DNA of 64,000 nucleotides from Fodinibacter sp963800505 (GCA_963800505.1 CAWDBL010000013.1:214315-278314), one strand, 5' to 3'; shown: positions 32,911-41,015, counted from the stretch's first letter. Made by a program: numbers and translations. The notes: a model not told the origin generated them from the letters alone.

Positions 32911-33336
32911 CTGCTGCTCCCGTGCCGAGCCGTAGGGGGTCCCCGTTGGTCAGCCTAGTGAGGATCATCGATGCTGAACAGGAGCCCGTCCGGGCCGCCC
33001 TGATACCTCGGACCTGCACTTTCTTCCCCCGCGCGCGCGAGAACCGCGGGTTCGGCTGGAACGGCTCGGGACGGCATCCGAAAAGAATCTTCGGACGCCG
33101 TGTATCAGCCGGCCGGCACCCCGCTCTTCTATCCCGTCGGACCCTTTCTGGGCCGCGAACGTCGACCGGCTCGTTTCAGGGGCCTGCCGGTCGGCCGCGG
33201 AACCTCAGGGGCGTCACGGCATCGGGCTGCGAGAGCGCGGTGCACGAGACGACGGTTCCGCGACACGGGACCGGCCACGCCGGGCGCCGCACCGCAGGGG
33301 GTGCCGCACCCGGCGTGGCCGTCGTGCCCGTGACCC
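32911..33336. promoter_or_regulatory. Upstream region of operon A, duplicated upstream of operon B
   Basis: 426 bases with no gene. It aligns along most of its length with 38812-39298. Shared blocks: a hairpin with ACGGCATCCGAA (33071-33082) and its partner; a 38-bp identical block (33156-33193) carrying inverted arms CGACCGGC (33163-33170) and GCCGGTCG (33186-33193); and a terminator-like hairpin 33273-33320. It should contain the promoter of operon A on the minus strand and the terminator of operon B. No clear GGAAC/CGTT ECF promoter at the right spacing was found. Confidence 0.7.
33273..33320 (-). terminator. Hairpin terminator downstream of CHAT copy B
   Basis: GGCCACGCCGGG (33273-33284) and CCCGGCGTGGCC (33309-33320) form a perfect 12-bp stem 17 bases beyond the CHAT-B stop. 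A nearly identical hairpin occurs at 39180-39227, so it belongs to the duplicated unit. Confidence 0.7.
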
Positions 33337-35880
33337 CTACGACCTGGCGCTGACCGGGGCGGCGGACCAGTCGGCGCCGTACGCACAGAACAGGCGGCCC
33401 TCCTCCATCCCGGCACTGGCGATCTCGAGCGCCTCGGCCGCGTCGAGGCCTTGGGCCAGTACCCGGTGGTACGCGGTCATCACGGCGTGGGCGTCCTCGT
33501 CGCCGACGGGACCCACGGCTGCCACGACCGACCGCACGCCGGTGGCCAGCAGGCTGGCGGTCAGCCCCAGTGCCTCGTCACCGGCCCGCACGTGGGTGCG
33601 GCCGACCTCGCACGACGACAGCACGACGTGCTCGGCCCGAATGCCGGTGCGCTGGAACTCGTGCGCGAAGACGGGGCCGTCGCCCATGACGACGGAAGAG
33701 AAGAGAGGGCTCTCGTCCTGGTGGACGCCGTGGGCCGCGACGTGCACGATCGTGCTGTCGGACAGCGCGGTTCGCAGCTCGCTGCCGTTCGCGACAGCGC
33801 CCGCCCGCGACGACGGGTCCATGCCCCAGGCACGCTCGACGTCACGCACCTCCATCAGCGCGCGGTTGAGGCCCGGACCGGCCAGCGCGACGACGCGCTC
33901 GCCATCGGGACGTCCCGCCGAGGAGGAGCGACGGGCCCAGAACGTCGCCGACGGCGCGACGGTGACGATCCGGCCGCGGATGCCGGGGACAAGTCGCCAC
34001 GGCATCGACGCCAGTGAGGCGGAGGGGTTGATCACGAGTCGGTGAGCTCGCGGCAGCACCGGGGCCAGCGCCTCACCCAGGGATGCCGCAGTGCGCGCCG
34101 TGGAGCGCGCGATGACCTCCTCCAGCGCCGTGCCCTTGGCGAACCGGCGCGTGGCCAGGTCGGCCCGTAGCCGGGCGGCTGCCTCGATGACGCGCGCGCC
34201 GTCCGGCACCCGGGTGAGCTTCGCCCCGCTGGGAGTCACGGTGACCGCCCAGAGCGCCTCGCGGTGGATGAACAGGCTCAGGAGGCCGGCTCGGGCCTGA
34301 CCAAGGAGCGGGCGCAGCGCCGACACGGTGACCGGCCGCTCCTCGACGCGCGCCTGGTGGGTGCCTGCCTGCGACCAGTCCCGCCGCGCCACGGCCCGCT
34401 CGGCCTCGCGTGCTGCCGCGGCCAGGGCGGTGCGACGGACCGGCTCGGGCTCGTCGAACGCCTCGGCGTGGAGGCGGCGCGCGTCAGCGGTGAGGCGGGC
34501 CAGCTCGAGGTCGTGCGAGGCCACCAGTCGCGGCAGTCGCTGGGAGACGCCGCGCCACAGCTCGGTGGCGTCGAACACCTGGGCCGGTGAACCGCTGGCG
34601 ATCGCCAGGTCGAGGTGAGCGTCGCGCAGGCGCCCGGTGTGCAGGGCAGCCGCGGTACGCGAGTCAACGGAGGTATGTCTGCCCTGTTCGACAGCGAGCC
34701 GGTGCGCCCCCCGCCGCAGCTCGCGCCGCACGAGGTCCGGTCGTCCTTCGGCCGCGTGCAGCTCGGCAAGGGCCAGGGTGCGTTGGACCCTTACCGGGAA
34801 GGAAGCGGCTCGGCGCACGTCCGGTCGACCCAACAGGTGACGAGCCTCGTTGACCTTGCCCACGAGGGCGTTGGCCTCGGCCGCCAGCACCGCCGCCTCG
34901 GCGCCGACCGCGCTGTCCGCCGCCGGCCCGTCTGCCAGGGCCGACAGCGTCGCCGCAGTCGCCACGGGGTTCCGGCCCATGAGCAGCTCGGCCTGGAGGC
35001 GGAGCAGGGAGGCGCGCACCGACCACGCAGCTTCTGACCCGCGAGCGAACCTGCGCTCGGCGCGGGCCGCGAAGCGGCGGGCGTCGGATGGCTCGTGCCG
35101 CAGGAGGGCCAAGCGCGCCCGCTCGAGATCTGCCTCTGCCACGTCATGGGCGATTCCTCCGACTCTCGCAGCCTGCTCGCCCTCCTCGAGGGTCTCCAAT
35201 GCCTGGTCGATGAGGCCCGCTTCGGACAGGGCCCGCGCGCGATCGAGGACGGCAGCGGGAGGCAGGAGCTCGCCGCCGAGGGCTCGCGCCTGCTCCATCA
35301 GGGTCAGTGCGCGGGGGAGGTTGCCCAACAGCATCTGTAGCCGCCCGCGGTTGTGCACCGCGGCCGCTTCAAGGTCGGCGAGACCGAACGCGACGGCATC
35401 CTGCTCGGCCCGTCGCAACCGTGTGTCGCTCTGGGCGTAGCGCCCGAGGAACTGATGGCCCAGACCCAGGTTGAGATGAATGAGGCACCTGGCCCGAGGG
35501 CTGACTTCACGTGCGCCGAGCTCGAGTCCCTCCAGCAGCACCCGGGCCTGCTCCCACTCGCCGAGGCGTGCGTGCAGGCCGGCCCGCTGGATCACCGCCA
35601 GGACGCGTACGGGGCTGGCGGTGATGCCCGCCACCAGGTCGTCGGCTTGGTCGAGTGTGGAGAAGGCGGCTGCCCGGTCTCCGCGCTCGAACTGCGAGAG
35701 CGCCAGGGTGACGGCCACCCGGGCCCTCAACGTGTCCGCACCATCACCGGGGCTCTCGGTGTCGAGGCGCCGCACAGCACGTCGCAACACGGTTTCAGCG
35801 CGGGCAGGCTCGCCGGCCGCGTTGGCAAGGACCGCTTCCTCGACAAGGCGGGTGACGTGGTCGTGCACGTCGCGCTGGAT
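33337..35880 (-). CDS. TPR-CHAT protease, copy B
   Basis: About 847 residues, paralogue of copy A. TPR-like helical region (TRLVEEAVLANAAGEPARAE first) and C-terminal CHAT domain with His in IVHVAAHGVHQDESPLF and Cys in VVLSSCEVGRTHV, followed by GDEALGLTASLLATGV. The block SPLFSSVVMGDGPVFAHEF is nearly the same as in copy A, while the TPR region is strongly diverged, as expected if it recognises different signals. A GTG at 35868 is possible; an in-frame ATC at 35880, five bases after GAGGG, aligns residue for residue with the ATC start of copy A and is used here. Last gene of operon B. Confidence 0.85.
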   Translation of the reverse strand: MQRDVHDHVTRLVEEAVLANAAGEPARAETVLRRAVRRLDTESPGDGADTLRARVAVTLALSQFERGDRAAAFSTLDQADDLVAGITASPVRVLAVIQRAGLHARLGEWEQARVLLEGLELGAREVSPRARCLIHLNLGLGHQFLGRYAQSDTRLRRAEQDAVAFGLADLEAAAVHNRGRLQMLLGNLPRALTLMEQARALGGELLPPAAVLDRARALSEAGLIDQALETLEEGEQAARVGGIAHDVAEADLERARLALLRHEPSDARRFAARAERRFARGSEAAWSVRASLLRLQAELLMGRNPVATAATLSALADGPAADSAVGAEAAVLAAEANALVGKVNEARHLLGRPDVRRAASFPVRVQRTLALAELHAAEGRPDLVRRELRRGAHRLAVEQGRHTSVDSRTAAALHTGRLRDAHLDLAIASGSPAQVFDATELWRGVSQRLPRLVASHDLELARLTADARRLHAEAFDEPEPVRRTALAAAAREAERAVARRDWSQAGTHQARVEERPVTVSALRPLLGQARAGLLSLFIHREALWAVTVTPSGAKLTRVPDGARVIEAAARLRADLATRRFAKGTALEEVIARSTARTAASLGEALAPVLPRAHRLVINPSASLASMPWRLVPGIRGRIVTVAPSATFWARRSSSAGRPDGERVVALAGPGLNRALMEVRDVERAWGMDPSSRAGAVANGSELRTALSDSTIVHVAAHGVHQDESPLFSSVVMGDGPVFAHEFQRTGIRAEHVVLSSCEVGRTHVRAGDEALGLTASLLATGVRSVVAAVGPVGDEDAHAVMTAYHRVLAQGLDAAEALEIASAGMEEGRLFCAYGADWSAAPVSARS

Positions 35881-35888
35881 CCGGTCCC

Positions 35889-36377
35889 TCAGATCTCCAC
35901 GGTGGGCGTGATGACGGGCCGCGCGTCACTTTCGGGCAGGAACACGAAGCGCACGAGTCCTCGTGGAGCCGGGTCGAGAGTGAAGCGGCCGTCGTCGTCC
36001 ACCTCTGCGCCGACAGTGCGGGTGCCTGCCCGCAGCTCCACTCGCACCGGGGAGTCGTGGCCCGTGACCCAGCCGTCCACCCGCACCTCGTCGGCGTCGA
36101 TCGGTGACATCGTCACCATCACCGACAGCGTCTCTGCGCTGAACGTCAGGGTCTGCGTCTGGGTGTACTCGGAGCGGGCCAGCGCGCTCTCCGCACCGAC
36201 CCGCTGCAGCTCGGCCACGTCGGCGTGCATCGCCTGAACGGTGAGGGCGAACTTGATGTCCTCGGTGAGCCCGGCGGGCACCGGGTCGGCGGCGCGGAAG
36301 ACCTCCGCGACGGTGTCGAGGATGCTGCGGTCGAGGTCGTCGAGCGGCTCCGTGGCGATGTCAGGGTCGAAGCTCAC
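35889..36377 (-). CDS. Uncharacterised third-gene protein, copy B
   Basis: 162 residues, paralogue of 30219-30719. Shared skeleton: LDDLDRSILDTVAEVFRAAD with DPVPAGLTEDIKFALTVQAM, then TLTFSAETLSVMVTM, GWVTGHDSPVRVELRAG and DDDGRFTLDPAPRGLVRFVF, ending DARPVITPTVEI. Predicted helical N-terminus plus beta-sandwich. GTG at 36377 overlaps the sigma stop (GTGA). Function unknown; see copy A for the inference. Confidence 0.75.
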   Translation of the reverse strand: MSFDPDIATEPLDDLDRSILDTVAEVFRAADPVPAGLTEDIKFALTVQAMHADVAELQRVGAESALARSEYTQTQTLTFSAETLSVMVTMSPIDADEVRVDGWVTGHDSPVRVELRAGTRTVGAEVDDDGRFTLDPAPRGLVRFVFLPESDARPVITPTVEI

Positions 36378-36958
36378 AGCGCACCTCCTTCCCAGGCAGG
36401 GTCATTGGCGAGAGCGGCGCGCAGCTTGGCGAGGCAGCGGCCGCGGGTCGGCCCGATGCTTCCCACCGGCATGTTGAGGGACTCGGAGACCGCGGCGTAG
36501 TCGGGGCGGTCGGCGAACGCGATGACACGCAGCAGCGCCTGGCACTTCTCCGGCAGGTCCTGGAAGTGCCGCCACAGCACCCGGTGTCCTTCGCGTCGCA
36601 GCACCAGGCTCGAAGGGTCGGGGATCGAGTCGGTCGTGTTCTCGTCGATCTCGTGGTCCTCACGGCCGAGGGCCTTGTGCACCCGCCACGTCTCGCGCCG
36701 CACGGTGACGATGAGCCAGCCCATGATCGCCTGCGCGTCGTTGATCCGTTGCGCGTTCTCGACCAACCGCAGCCACGCGGTCTGCACGGCGTCCTGGGCC
36801 ACTGCCTCGGACACACCCTGAGCACGAGCCGTGTGCCACAGCACCGGGGTGAGCAGGTCGACCAATTGATCCATCGCGCCGACGTCTCCGTCGCGATAGG
36901 CGGTGAACGCGGACGCAGCGCGCGTCGCGAGCGTGTCAGTGGTGTCGTCGGCCGACAT
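36374..36958 (-). CDS. ECF-type RNA polymerase sigma factor, copy B
   Basis: 194 residues. Region 2: MDQLVDLLTPVLWHTARAQG and VAQDAVQTAWLRLVEN. Region 4: LLRVIAFADRPDYAAVSESL and MPVGSIGPTRGRCLAKLR, whose recognition-helix stretch is identical to copy A; the two factors may therefore read the same -35 element. ATG 36958 overlaps the subtilase stop by one base (TGATG) exactly as in copy A. The ribosome site GAGGAGAAG lies within the subtilase 3' end. Confidence 0.9.
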   Translation of the reverse strand: MSADDTTDTLATRAASAFTAYRDGDVGAMDQLVDLLTPVLWHTARAQGVSEAVAQDAVQTAWLRLVENAQRINDAQAIMGWLIVTVRRETWRVHKALGREDHEIDENTTDSIPDPSSLVLRREGHRVLWRHFQDLPEKCQALLRVIAFADRPDYAAVSESLNMPVGSIGPTRGRCLAKLRAALANDPAWEGGAL

Positions 36959-38811
36959 CACTTCTTCTTCTCCTCGAAGCGGTCCGTGTTGGCCTTGGCC
37001 ACGACGACCGCCGACGCCCGGCGCGCCCGGGACGGCCCGGCGGCGGCGTTCTGCCTGCTGCCCTGCTTGACGATCTCGGCGGCGATCTCCCCGGCGATCC
37101 ACGGCGATGCGAACGACGTGCCGCTCCACACCGCGAAGCCGGACCGGAAGTCGTCGAAGTCGATGCCTGCGCGCGTGCCCGGTCCGAAGCCTTCGACCGT
37201 GATCGGGGGGTTGAGTGAACCGGAAAGTGTCGTCGGCACGGTGCTCACGACGCCGGCGCCGGGGGCGTGAGCCGTGACCCAGTCACCCACGTTGGAGAAG
37301 AGCGCGATGCTGCGGTCGTCGGGGTTGGTCGCACCCACGCCCACGAGGCCCTCGCGCCCCTTGACGGCGAAGGCGGCCGGGAAGAACTTCGCGCGGGTGG
37401 AGTCGTTGCCGGCGCAGGCCACGACCACCACCCCCTCGTCGGCGAAGTCCTGGAGCAGGTCGTGCAGGGCAGCGTCATCGGCCTCGTCGGGGGTCTCGTG
37501 GTAGAACCCCAGCGACAGATTGACGACATCGAGCATGCCGTGTTTGATCGACCCCGGGTTCTTCTTCGCCTCACGGTGCCGGTCCAGAAGAAGCCCGAGG
37601 GCCTTGACGATGTCGTTCTCGAGGGCCGCTCCGTCTGACGCCATGATGGGCACCTCGAGGATGACGGCCTCCGGACAACGCTGGCGAATGATGCCGGAGA
37701 TGAACGTCCCGTGACCGCAGAGCTGGTCGACGAGGCCGTTGACGTCGTCGATGATCACGCCGGTGTTCTCGGGGTCGCGGGAGGGCTCCTTCCACACGCC
37801 GATCTCCCGCTTCCCGAAGGTCACCTTCCGGTGGGCTCCCGGGCACGTGCCACTGCAGTCGTCGGCGGTGGCGCCCTTTGCCTCAGCGGGGAACCACGGG
37901 TGCTTTCCGAGGCCGGTGTCCAGTACCGCGACAACGGGTGGATCCTCTGGCACTGCGACCCGGCTTCGGGGGTCTGGTGCTGACCAGACAACGGGTGTGC
38001 GGCCGCCGATCCCTGGCGTGCCGTACTCAGCCACCGCGCCACCGGCTCCGCCCCAGACTCCGCCGGCTCCGCCCCAGACTCCGCCGGCGCCGCCCCAGAC
38101 TCCGCCGGCTCCGCCCCAGACTCCGCCGGCTCCGCCCCAGACGCCACCACCAGCCGTCAGGACGTGCTCGACGCTGACGCCGCTGGCCATGCTGGCGCCG
38201 CGCCGGTCCCGGCGGGCACGCCGCGCCTTCTCGGCCTCGTCCGGCTCCGAGTCGGGCTCGGGCAGCCGGCCGAGCCCCAGCTTGTCGTAGAGGAAGCTGC
38301 CGCGTTCGGATGGTTCCGTGAGCGCCCCTTGGAGGAAACGCCACACATCAGGAGCCTTGCCGCCCTTCTTCGGGTCGCGCGCCAGGCGCATCCGGGTGAC
38401 GGTGACCTTTGCGTCCGGCTTGAGCGACGCACGTTCACCCCGGTGCGGCACGAGCAGGGGCTCGCCAACCGGCTCGAGCACGAGCGGCTCGGGCTGACGT
38501 TGCGCGTAGGCGACGAGCTCCTTGACCCGGCTGTTCCTGCCGCTGGTGTCCACGAACGGGTCGTCGATGTCGCGCACCAAGATGGTGTCGCCGACGTAGA
38601 CGGTGGGCATCGGCAACGGCTGGCCCGGGGCCAGGAATGCGGTCTCCGGGTCGAGTACCCGGGCCCCGAGCCGGCGCACCAGCAACGGCGAGACCAAGGG
38701 CACAGGGGGGATGGAAGTGGGTTCCTCGATCTTCGGCGCCCTGGGGGTGGGCGGTTCTGAACTCTCCGGCTTTTCCTCGGGTGCGGGCTTCTCGGGGGAC
38801 TTGCCAGCCAT
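36958..38811 (-). CDS. Cytosolic S8 (subtilisin-like) serine peptidase with GGAGGVW repeats, copy B
   Basis: 617 residues, no signal peptide (MAGKSPEKPAPEEKPESS, a Pro/Glu-rich start). Unrecognised N-terminal region to about residue 220, then five GGAGGVW repeats at the same place as the GYMGGV repeats of copy A. S8 domain follows: Asp in VVAVLDTGLGKHPWF, His in LCGHGTFISGIIRQ, Asn in VACAGNDST and Ser in GTSFASPWIAGEI; triad complete. A Cys pair (CSGTCPG) is inserted after the first motif. Basic C-terminal tail. ATG 38811 follows AGGAGACCTG; the frame is open further upstream but without a ribosome site. First gene of operon B. Confidence 0.88.
   Translation of the reverse strand: MAGKSPEKPAPEEKPESSEPPTPRAPKIEEPTSIPPVPLVSPLLVRRLGARVLDPETAFLAPGQPLPMPTVYVGDTILVRDIDDPFVDTSGRNSRVKELVAYAQRQPEPLVLEPVGEPLLVPHRGERASLKPDAKVTVTRMRLARDPKKGGKAPDVWRFLQGALTEPSERGSFLYDKLGLGRLPEPDSEPDEAEKARRARRDRRGASMASGVSVEHVLTAGGGVWGGAGGVWGGAGGVWGGAGGVWGGAGGVWGGAGGAVAEYGTPGIGGRTPVVWSAPDPRSRVAVPEDPPVVAVLDTGLGKHPWFPAEAKGATADDCSGTCPGAHRKVTFGKREIGVWKEPSRDPENTGVIIDDVNGLVDQLCGHGTFISGIIRQRCPEAVILEVPIMASDGAALENDIVKALGLLLDRHREAKKNPGSIKHGMLDVVNLSLGFYHETPDEADDAALHDLLQDFADEGVVVVACAGNDSTRAKFFPAAFAVKGREGLVGVGATNPDDRSIALFSNVGDWVTAHAPGAGVVSTVPTTLSGSLNPPITVEGFGPGTRAGIDFDDFRSGFAVWSGTSFASPWIAGEIAAEIVKQGSRQNAAAGPSRARRASAVVVAKANTDRFEEKKK
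38044..38148. repeat. Five 21-bp tandem repeats coding GGAGGVW
   Basis: Unit GGCTCCGCCCCAGACTCCGCC starts at 38044, 38065, 38086, 38107 and 38128, with one substitution in the third copy and changes at the end of the fifth. Same structural position as the 18-bp repeats in copy A but with a different unit length and sequence. Confidence 0.95.
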
Positions 38812-39298
38812 CAGGTCTCCTGGGGTGCACGACCGGTGCGAGAGGGGAACTCGCCCAGCGTAGTGACGAACATCGACGGTGAACAGGAGCGTGCTCAGAC
38901 AGCTCTGATACGTCCGACCTGCACCTCTATTCCGCGCGCCCGCGAGGGGATCACCCTCGGAGCGGTCCGGTCGGCACGGCATCCGAAAAGAAGTTTGGGA
39001 TGCCGTGTATCAGCAGGGCGTGACCCCGCTCCTCTTCCACGTCGGACCCTTACAGGACCACGAACGTCGACCGGCTCGTTTCAGGGGCCTGCCGGTCGAT
39101 CGCGGAACTTCAGGGGCGTCACGGCACCGGGCTGGAACAGGCGCGGTGCACGGGACGACGGTTCCGCTACACGGGGACCGGCCACGCCGGGCGCAGCACC
39201 GCAGGGAGTGCGGCACCTGGCGTGGCCGTCGTGTTCATGGAGACGGGCCGATCAGATGGGGTCGTGGCCCCGACTGCGATCCGCCTGGGTGGAGGGGC
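38812..39298. promoter_or_regulatory. Upstream region of operon B, homologous to that of operon A
   Basis: 487 bases with no gene. Contains the hairpin ACGGCATCC ... GGATGCCGT (38977-39007), a 38-bp block (39061-39098) identical to 33156-33193, and the terminator-like hairpin 39180-39227. Between the blocks the two regions have many substitutions, so the conserved blocks stand out as functional. Should hold the operon B promoter on the minus strand. Confidence 0.7.
39180..39227. terminator. Terminator-like hairpin, second copy
   Basis: GGCCACGCCGGG (39180-39191) pairs with CCTGGCGTGGCC (39216-39227) with one wobble. It lies downstream of the YtxH-like gene and upstream of operon B; its twin follows CHAT-B, which suggests the duplicated unit runs from this hairpin to the next. 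Confidence 0.6.
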
Positions 39299-39679
39299 TC
39301 AGGCGGCGCCGTCGGTGCGCGACGTGGCGGCGGCCCAGGAGTCGGCGCCGGAGCCGGTCGGCGAGGGTGCCGGTCGGGCGTTCGTCGTGCCCGGCGCCGT
39401 GCCGTTGCCCGAGTTGGTCTCGATCGCCTCGGCCGCGACCGTGCGGCTCGTGCGCAGCTTCTCGCCGGTGGCGCGGGCGGCGTCGGCCACCATGTCGGCG
39501 ACCACCGGGGCCGCCTTGGTGCGGGCGACCTCCTTGGCGTTGTAGACCTGCTTCTGCACCGGCCCGGAGTTCCACACCTTGCCCGAGGTGCGGCGGATCT
39601 GCTCGTAGCGCTGCCTGCCTGCACGCGCGCCCAGCACGTAACCGGCGGCCATGCCGGCGATGAACGTCAGCTTCCCCAT
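39299..39679 (-). CDS. YtxH-like small membrane-associated protein
   Basis: 126 residues. Starts MGKLTFIAGMAAGYVLGARA, a single N-terminal TM helix ending in a GARAGRQRYEQI motif typical of YtxH-domain proteins of actinobacteria. A long amphipathic helix (VQKQVYNAKEVARTKAAP) and a Ser/Pro/Gly-rich tail follow. Function unknown, possibly envelope stress. ATG 39679 has GAGGAG upstream; longer in-frame starts lack one. Confidence 0.7.
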   Translation of the reverse strand: MGKLTFIAGMAAGYVLGARAGRQRYEQIRRTSGKVWNSGPVQKQVYNAKEVARTKAAPVVADMVADAARATGEKLRTSRTVAAEAIETNSGNGTAPGTTNARPAPSPTGSGADSWAAATSRTDGAA

Positions 39680-39792
39680 GGGGTGGCTCCTCTCGTCGGC
39701 CTCCGACCCTACCTGCCCCCTCCACCCGGATGCCGTGCGCTTGCGACCGCGTCCCGGCATACCCTTGTGCTCGACCGGCTGCGCGCCGGGTT

Positions 39793-39879
39793 GGAGGGCT
39801 CGCATAGTGGCCTAGTGCGGCGGTCTTGAAAACCGCTATGGCGGCAACGTCATCGTGGGTTCGAATCCCACGCCCTCCG
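39793..39879 (+). tRNA. tRNA-Ser (UGA)
   Basis: 87-nt class II tRNA. Acceptor GGAGGGC pairs with GCCCTCC (39872-39878), discriminator G. The anticodon stem GCGGT/ACCGC encloses CTTGAAA, giving anticodon TGA. A long variable arm (TATGGCGGCAACGTCATC) and the T arm GTGGGTTCGAATCCCAC follow. CCA not encoded. Confidence 0.93.
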
Positions 39880-39945
39880 CCGAGCTCCCAGCGGGAGCCT
39901 GCGACCGCGGAGGCGGCAGAGCTCCCGACCACGAAGGCCGACATA

Positions 39946-39985
39946 TTGCGGATCTGCCACCTCGCAGAGCGTGGGAGATCCGCAA
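39946..39985. terminator. Palindromic element between tRNA-Ser and lacI (bidirectional terminator / repeat family 2)
   Basis: TTGCGGATCTGCCAC (39946-39960) pairs with GTGGGAGATCCGCAA (39971-39985), one mismatch in 15, 10-base loop; pairing extends outward (CGAC ... GTCG). The same arm sequence occurs at 50319-50392, also between convergent units. Confidence 0.8.
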
Positions 39986-39995
39986 GAAGTCGGGA

Positions 39996-40994
39996 TCAGG
40001 CGGGCGGCGGGATCTCGCCGGAGCCGCGGGCCACCAGGGTCGGCTCGTGCACGATGTGTCGCGGCGGCGAGGTGTTGCCGTCGATGCGGTCGAACAACAG
40101 GTCGGCCACCGTCTTGCCGATGCGGGCGACGTCCTGCCGGATGACCGTCAGTGGCGGGTCGAGCAGGTCGGCGAGGGGGAAGTCGTCGAAGCCGACCAGC
40201 GCCACGTCGCGGCGCAGGCCCCGCTCCGCCAACGCGCGAACTGCCCCGGTGGACAGGATGTTTCGCGCGGTGAAGACCGCCGTGGGCGGGTCGTCGAGGG
40301 CGAGCAGCTCGTGCATCACCTCCGTGGCCTCATCGGTCGAGCGCAGCCCGGTCACGACCAGGCGCGGGTCCGGGCGGAGGCCGCGCTCGGCATACGCTTC
40401 GGTGAAGCCGGCGAGGCGGCGCGCAGCTGTGGGGATGGACGGGAGGTCGATGATCGCTGCGATGCGGCGGTGCCCCTGGCCGAGCAGGTGCTCGGCGGCG
40501 AGCCGCCCACCGCGGTGGTTGTCGACGGTGACCGAGTCGACGTCGATGCCGCGGGGTGGCCGGTCGACGAACACGGCAGGGGTGCCCGAGCGCAGCTCGC
40601 TGACGAGGTAGTCCTGGCGCTCGCTGGCCGCCATGATCACGAGCCCGTCGACCCGGCGGGTGACCAGGTCGTGGACGAGCTCCTGCTCACGGTCGGTGCC
40701 CTCGTCGAGGCTGGCTGCCAGCACCGCCGTGCCGTGGCGTCGCGCCGCGTCCTCCAGCGCTCGAAGGAGGCTCGCGGAGAACGAGTTCGAGATGTCCTGC
40801 ACCAGGGCGCCGACCAGGCCGGTGCGGGCACCGGTGCGGCGCAGGTTGCTCGCGGCGAGGTTGGGGCGGTAGTCGAGCCGCGCGACGGCGGCGGTGACCC
40901 GCTGGCGCACATCGGCCGAGACACCGGGCTCGTCGTTGACCACTCGCGAGACCGTCTTCAGGCTCACGGCCGCGAGCGCCGCGACATCTCGCAT
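39996..40994 (-). CDS. LacI-family transcriptional repressor of adjacent sugar importer
   Basis: 332 residues. Helix-turn-helix MRDVAALAAVSLKTVSRVVN and hinge helix RPNLAASNLRR at the N-terminus, followed by a periplasmic-binding-like sensor domain (GLVGALVQDISNSFSASLLR, VFVDRPPRGIDVDSVTVDNH, VGFDDFPLADLLDPPLTVI). Lies divergent to a ribose/fructose-type ABC operon and near two palindromic operators, so it most probably represses both. Start uncertain: ATG 40994 gives the family-typical N-terminus but has no good ribosome site; GTG codons at 41030 and 41036 would place operator 1 within the gene and might be leaderless starts. Confidence 0.88.
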   Translation of the reverse strand: MRDVAALAAVSLKTVSRVVNDEPGVSADVRQRVTAAVARLDYRPNLAASNLRRTGARTGLVGALVQDISNSFSASLLRALEDAARRHGTAVLAASLDEGTDREQELVHDLVTRRVDGLVIMAASERQDYLVSELRSGTPAVFVDRPPRGIDVDSVTVDNHRGGRLAAEHLLGQGHRRIAAIIDLPSIPTAARRLAGFTEAYAERGLRPDPRLVVTGLRSTDEATEVMHELLALDDPPTAVFTARNILSTGAVRALAERGLRRDVALVGFDDFPLADLLDPPLTVIRQDVARIGKTVADLLFDRIDGNTSPPRHIVHEPTLVARGSGEIPPPA

Positions 40995-41015
40995 CGTGGC
41001 GCGGTTGCTCTGGCC

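Noticed and set aside
32911..33336. ECF-type promoter (GGAAC -35 with CGTT -10) in the duplicated upstream region
   Set aside because: TGAAAC and CGTT occur in the 38-bp block but only 11 bases apart, too close for an ECF promoter; not annotated.
32321..38148. Short tandem repeats considered as CRISPR arrays
   Set aside because: The 18-bp and 21-bp units are directly adjacent, without spacers, and encode in-frame peptide repeats. No cas genes are present.
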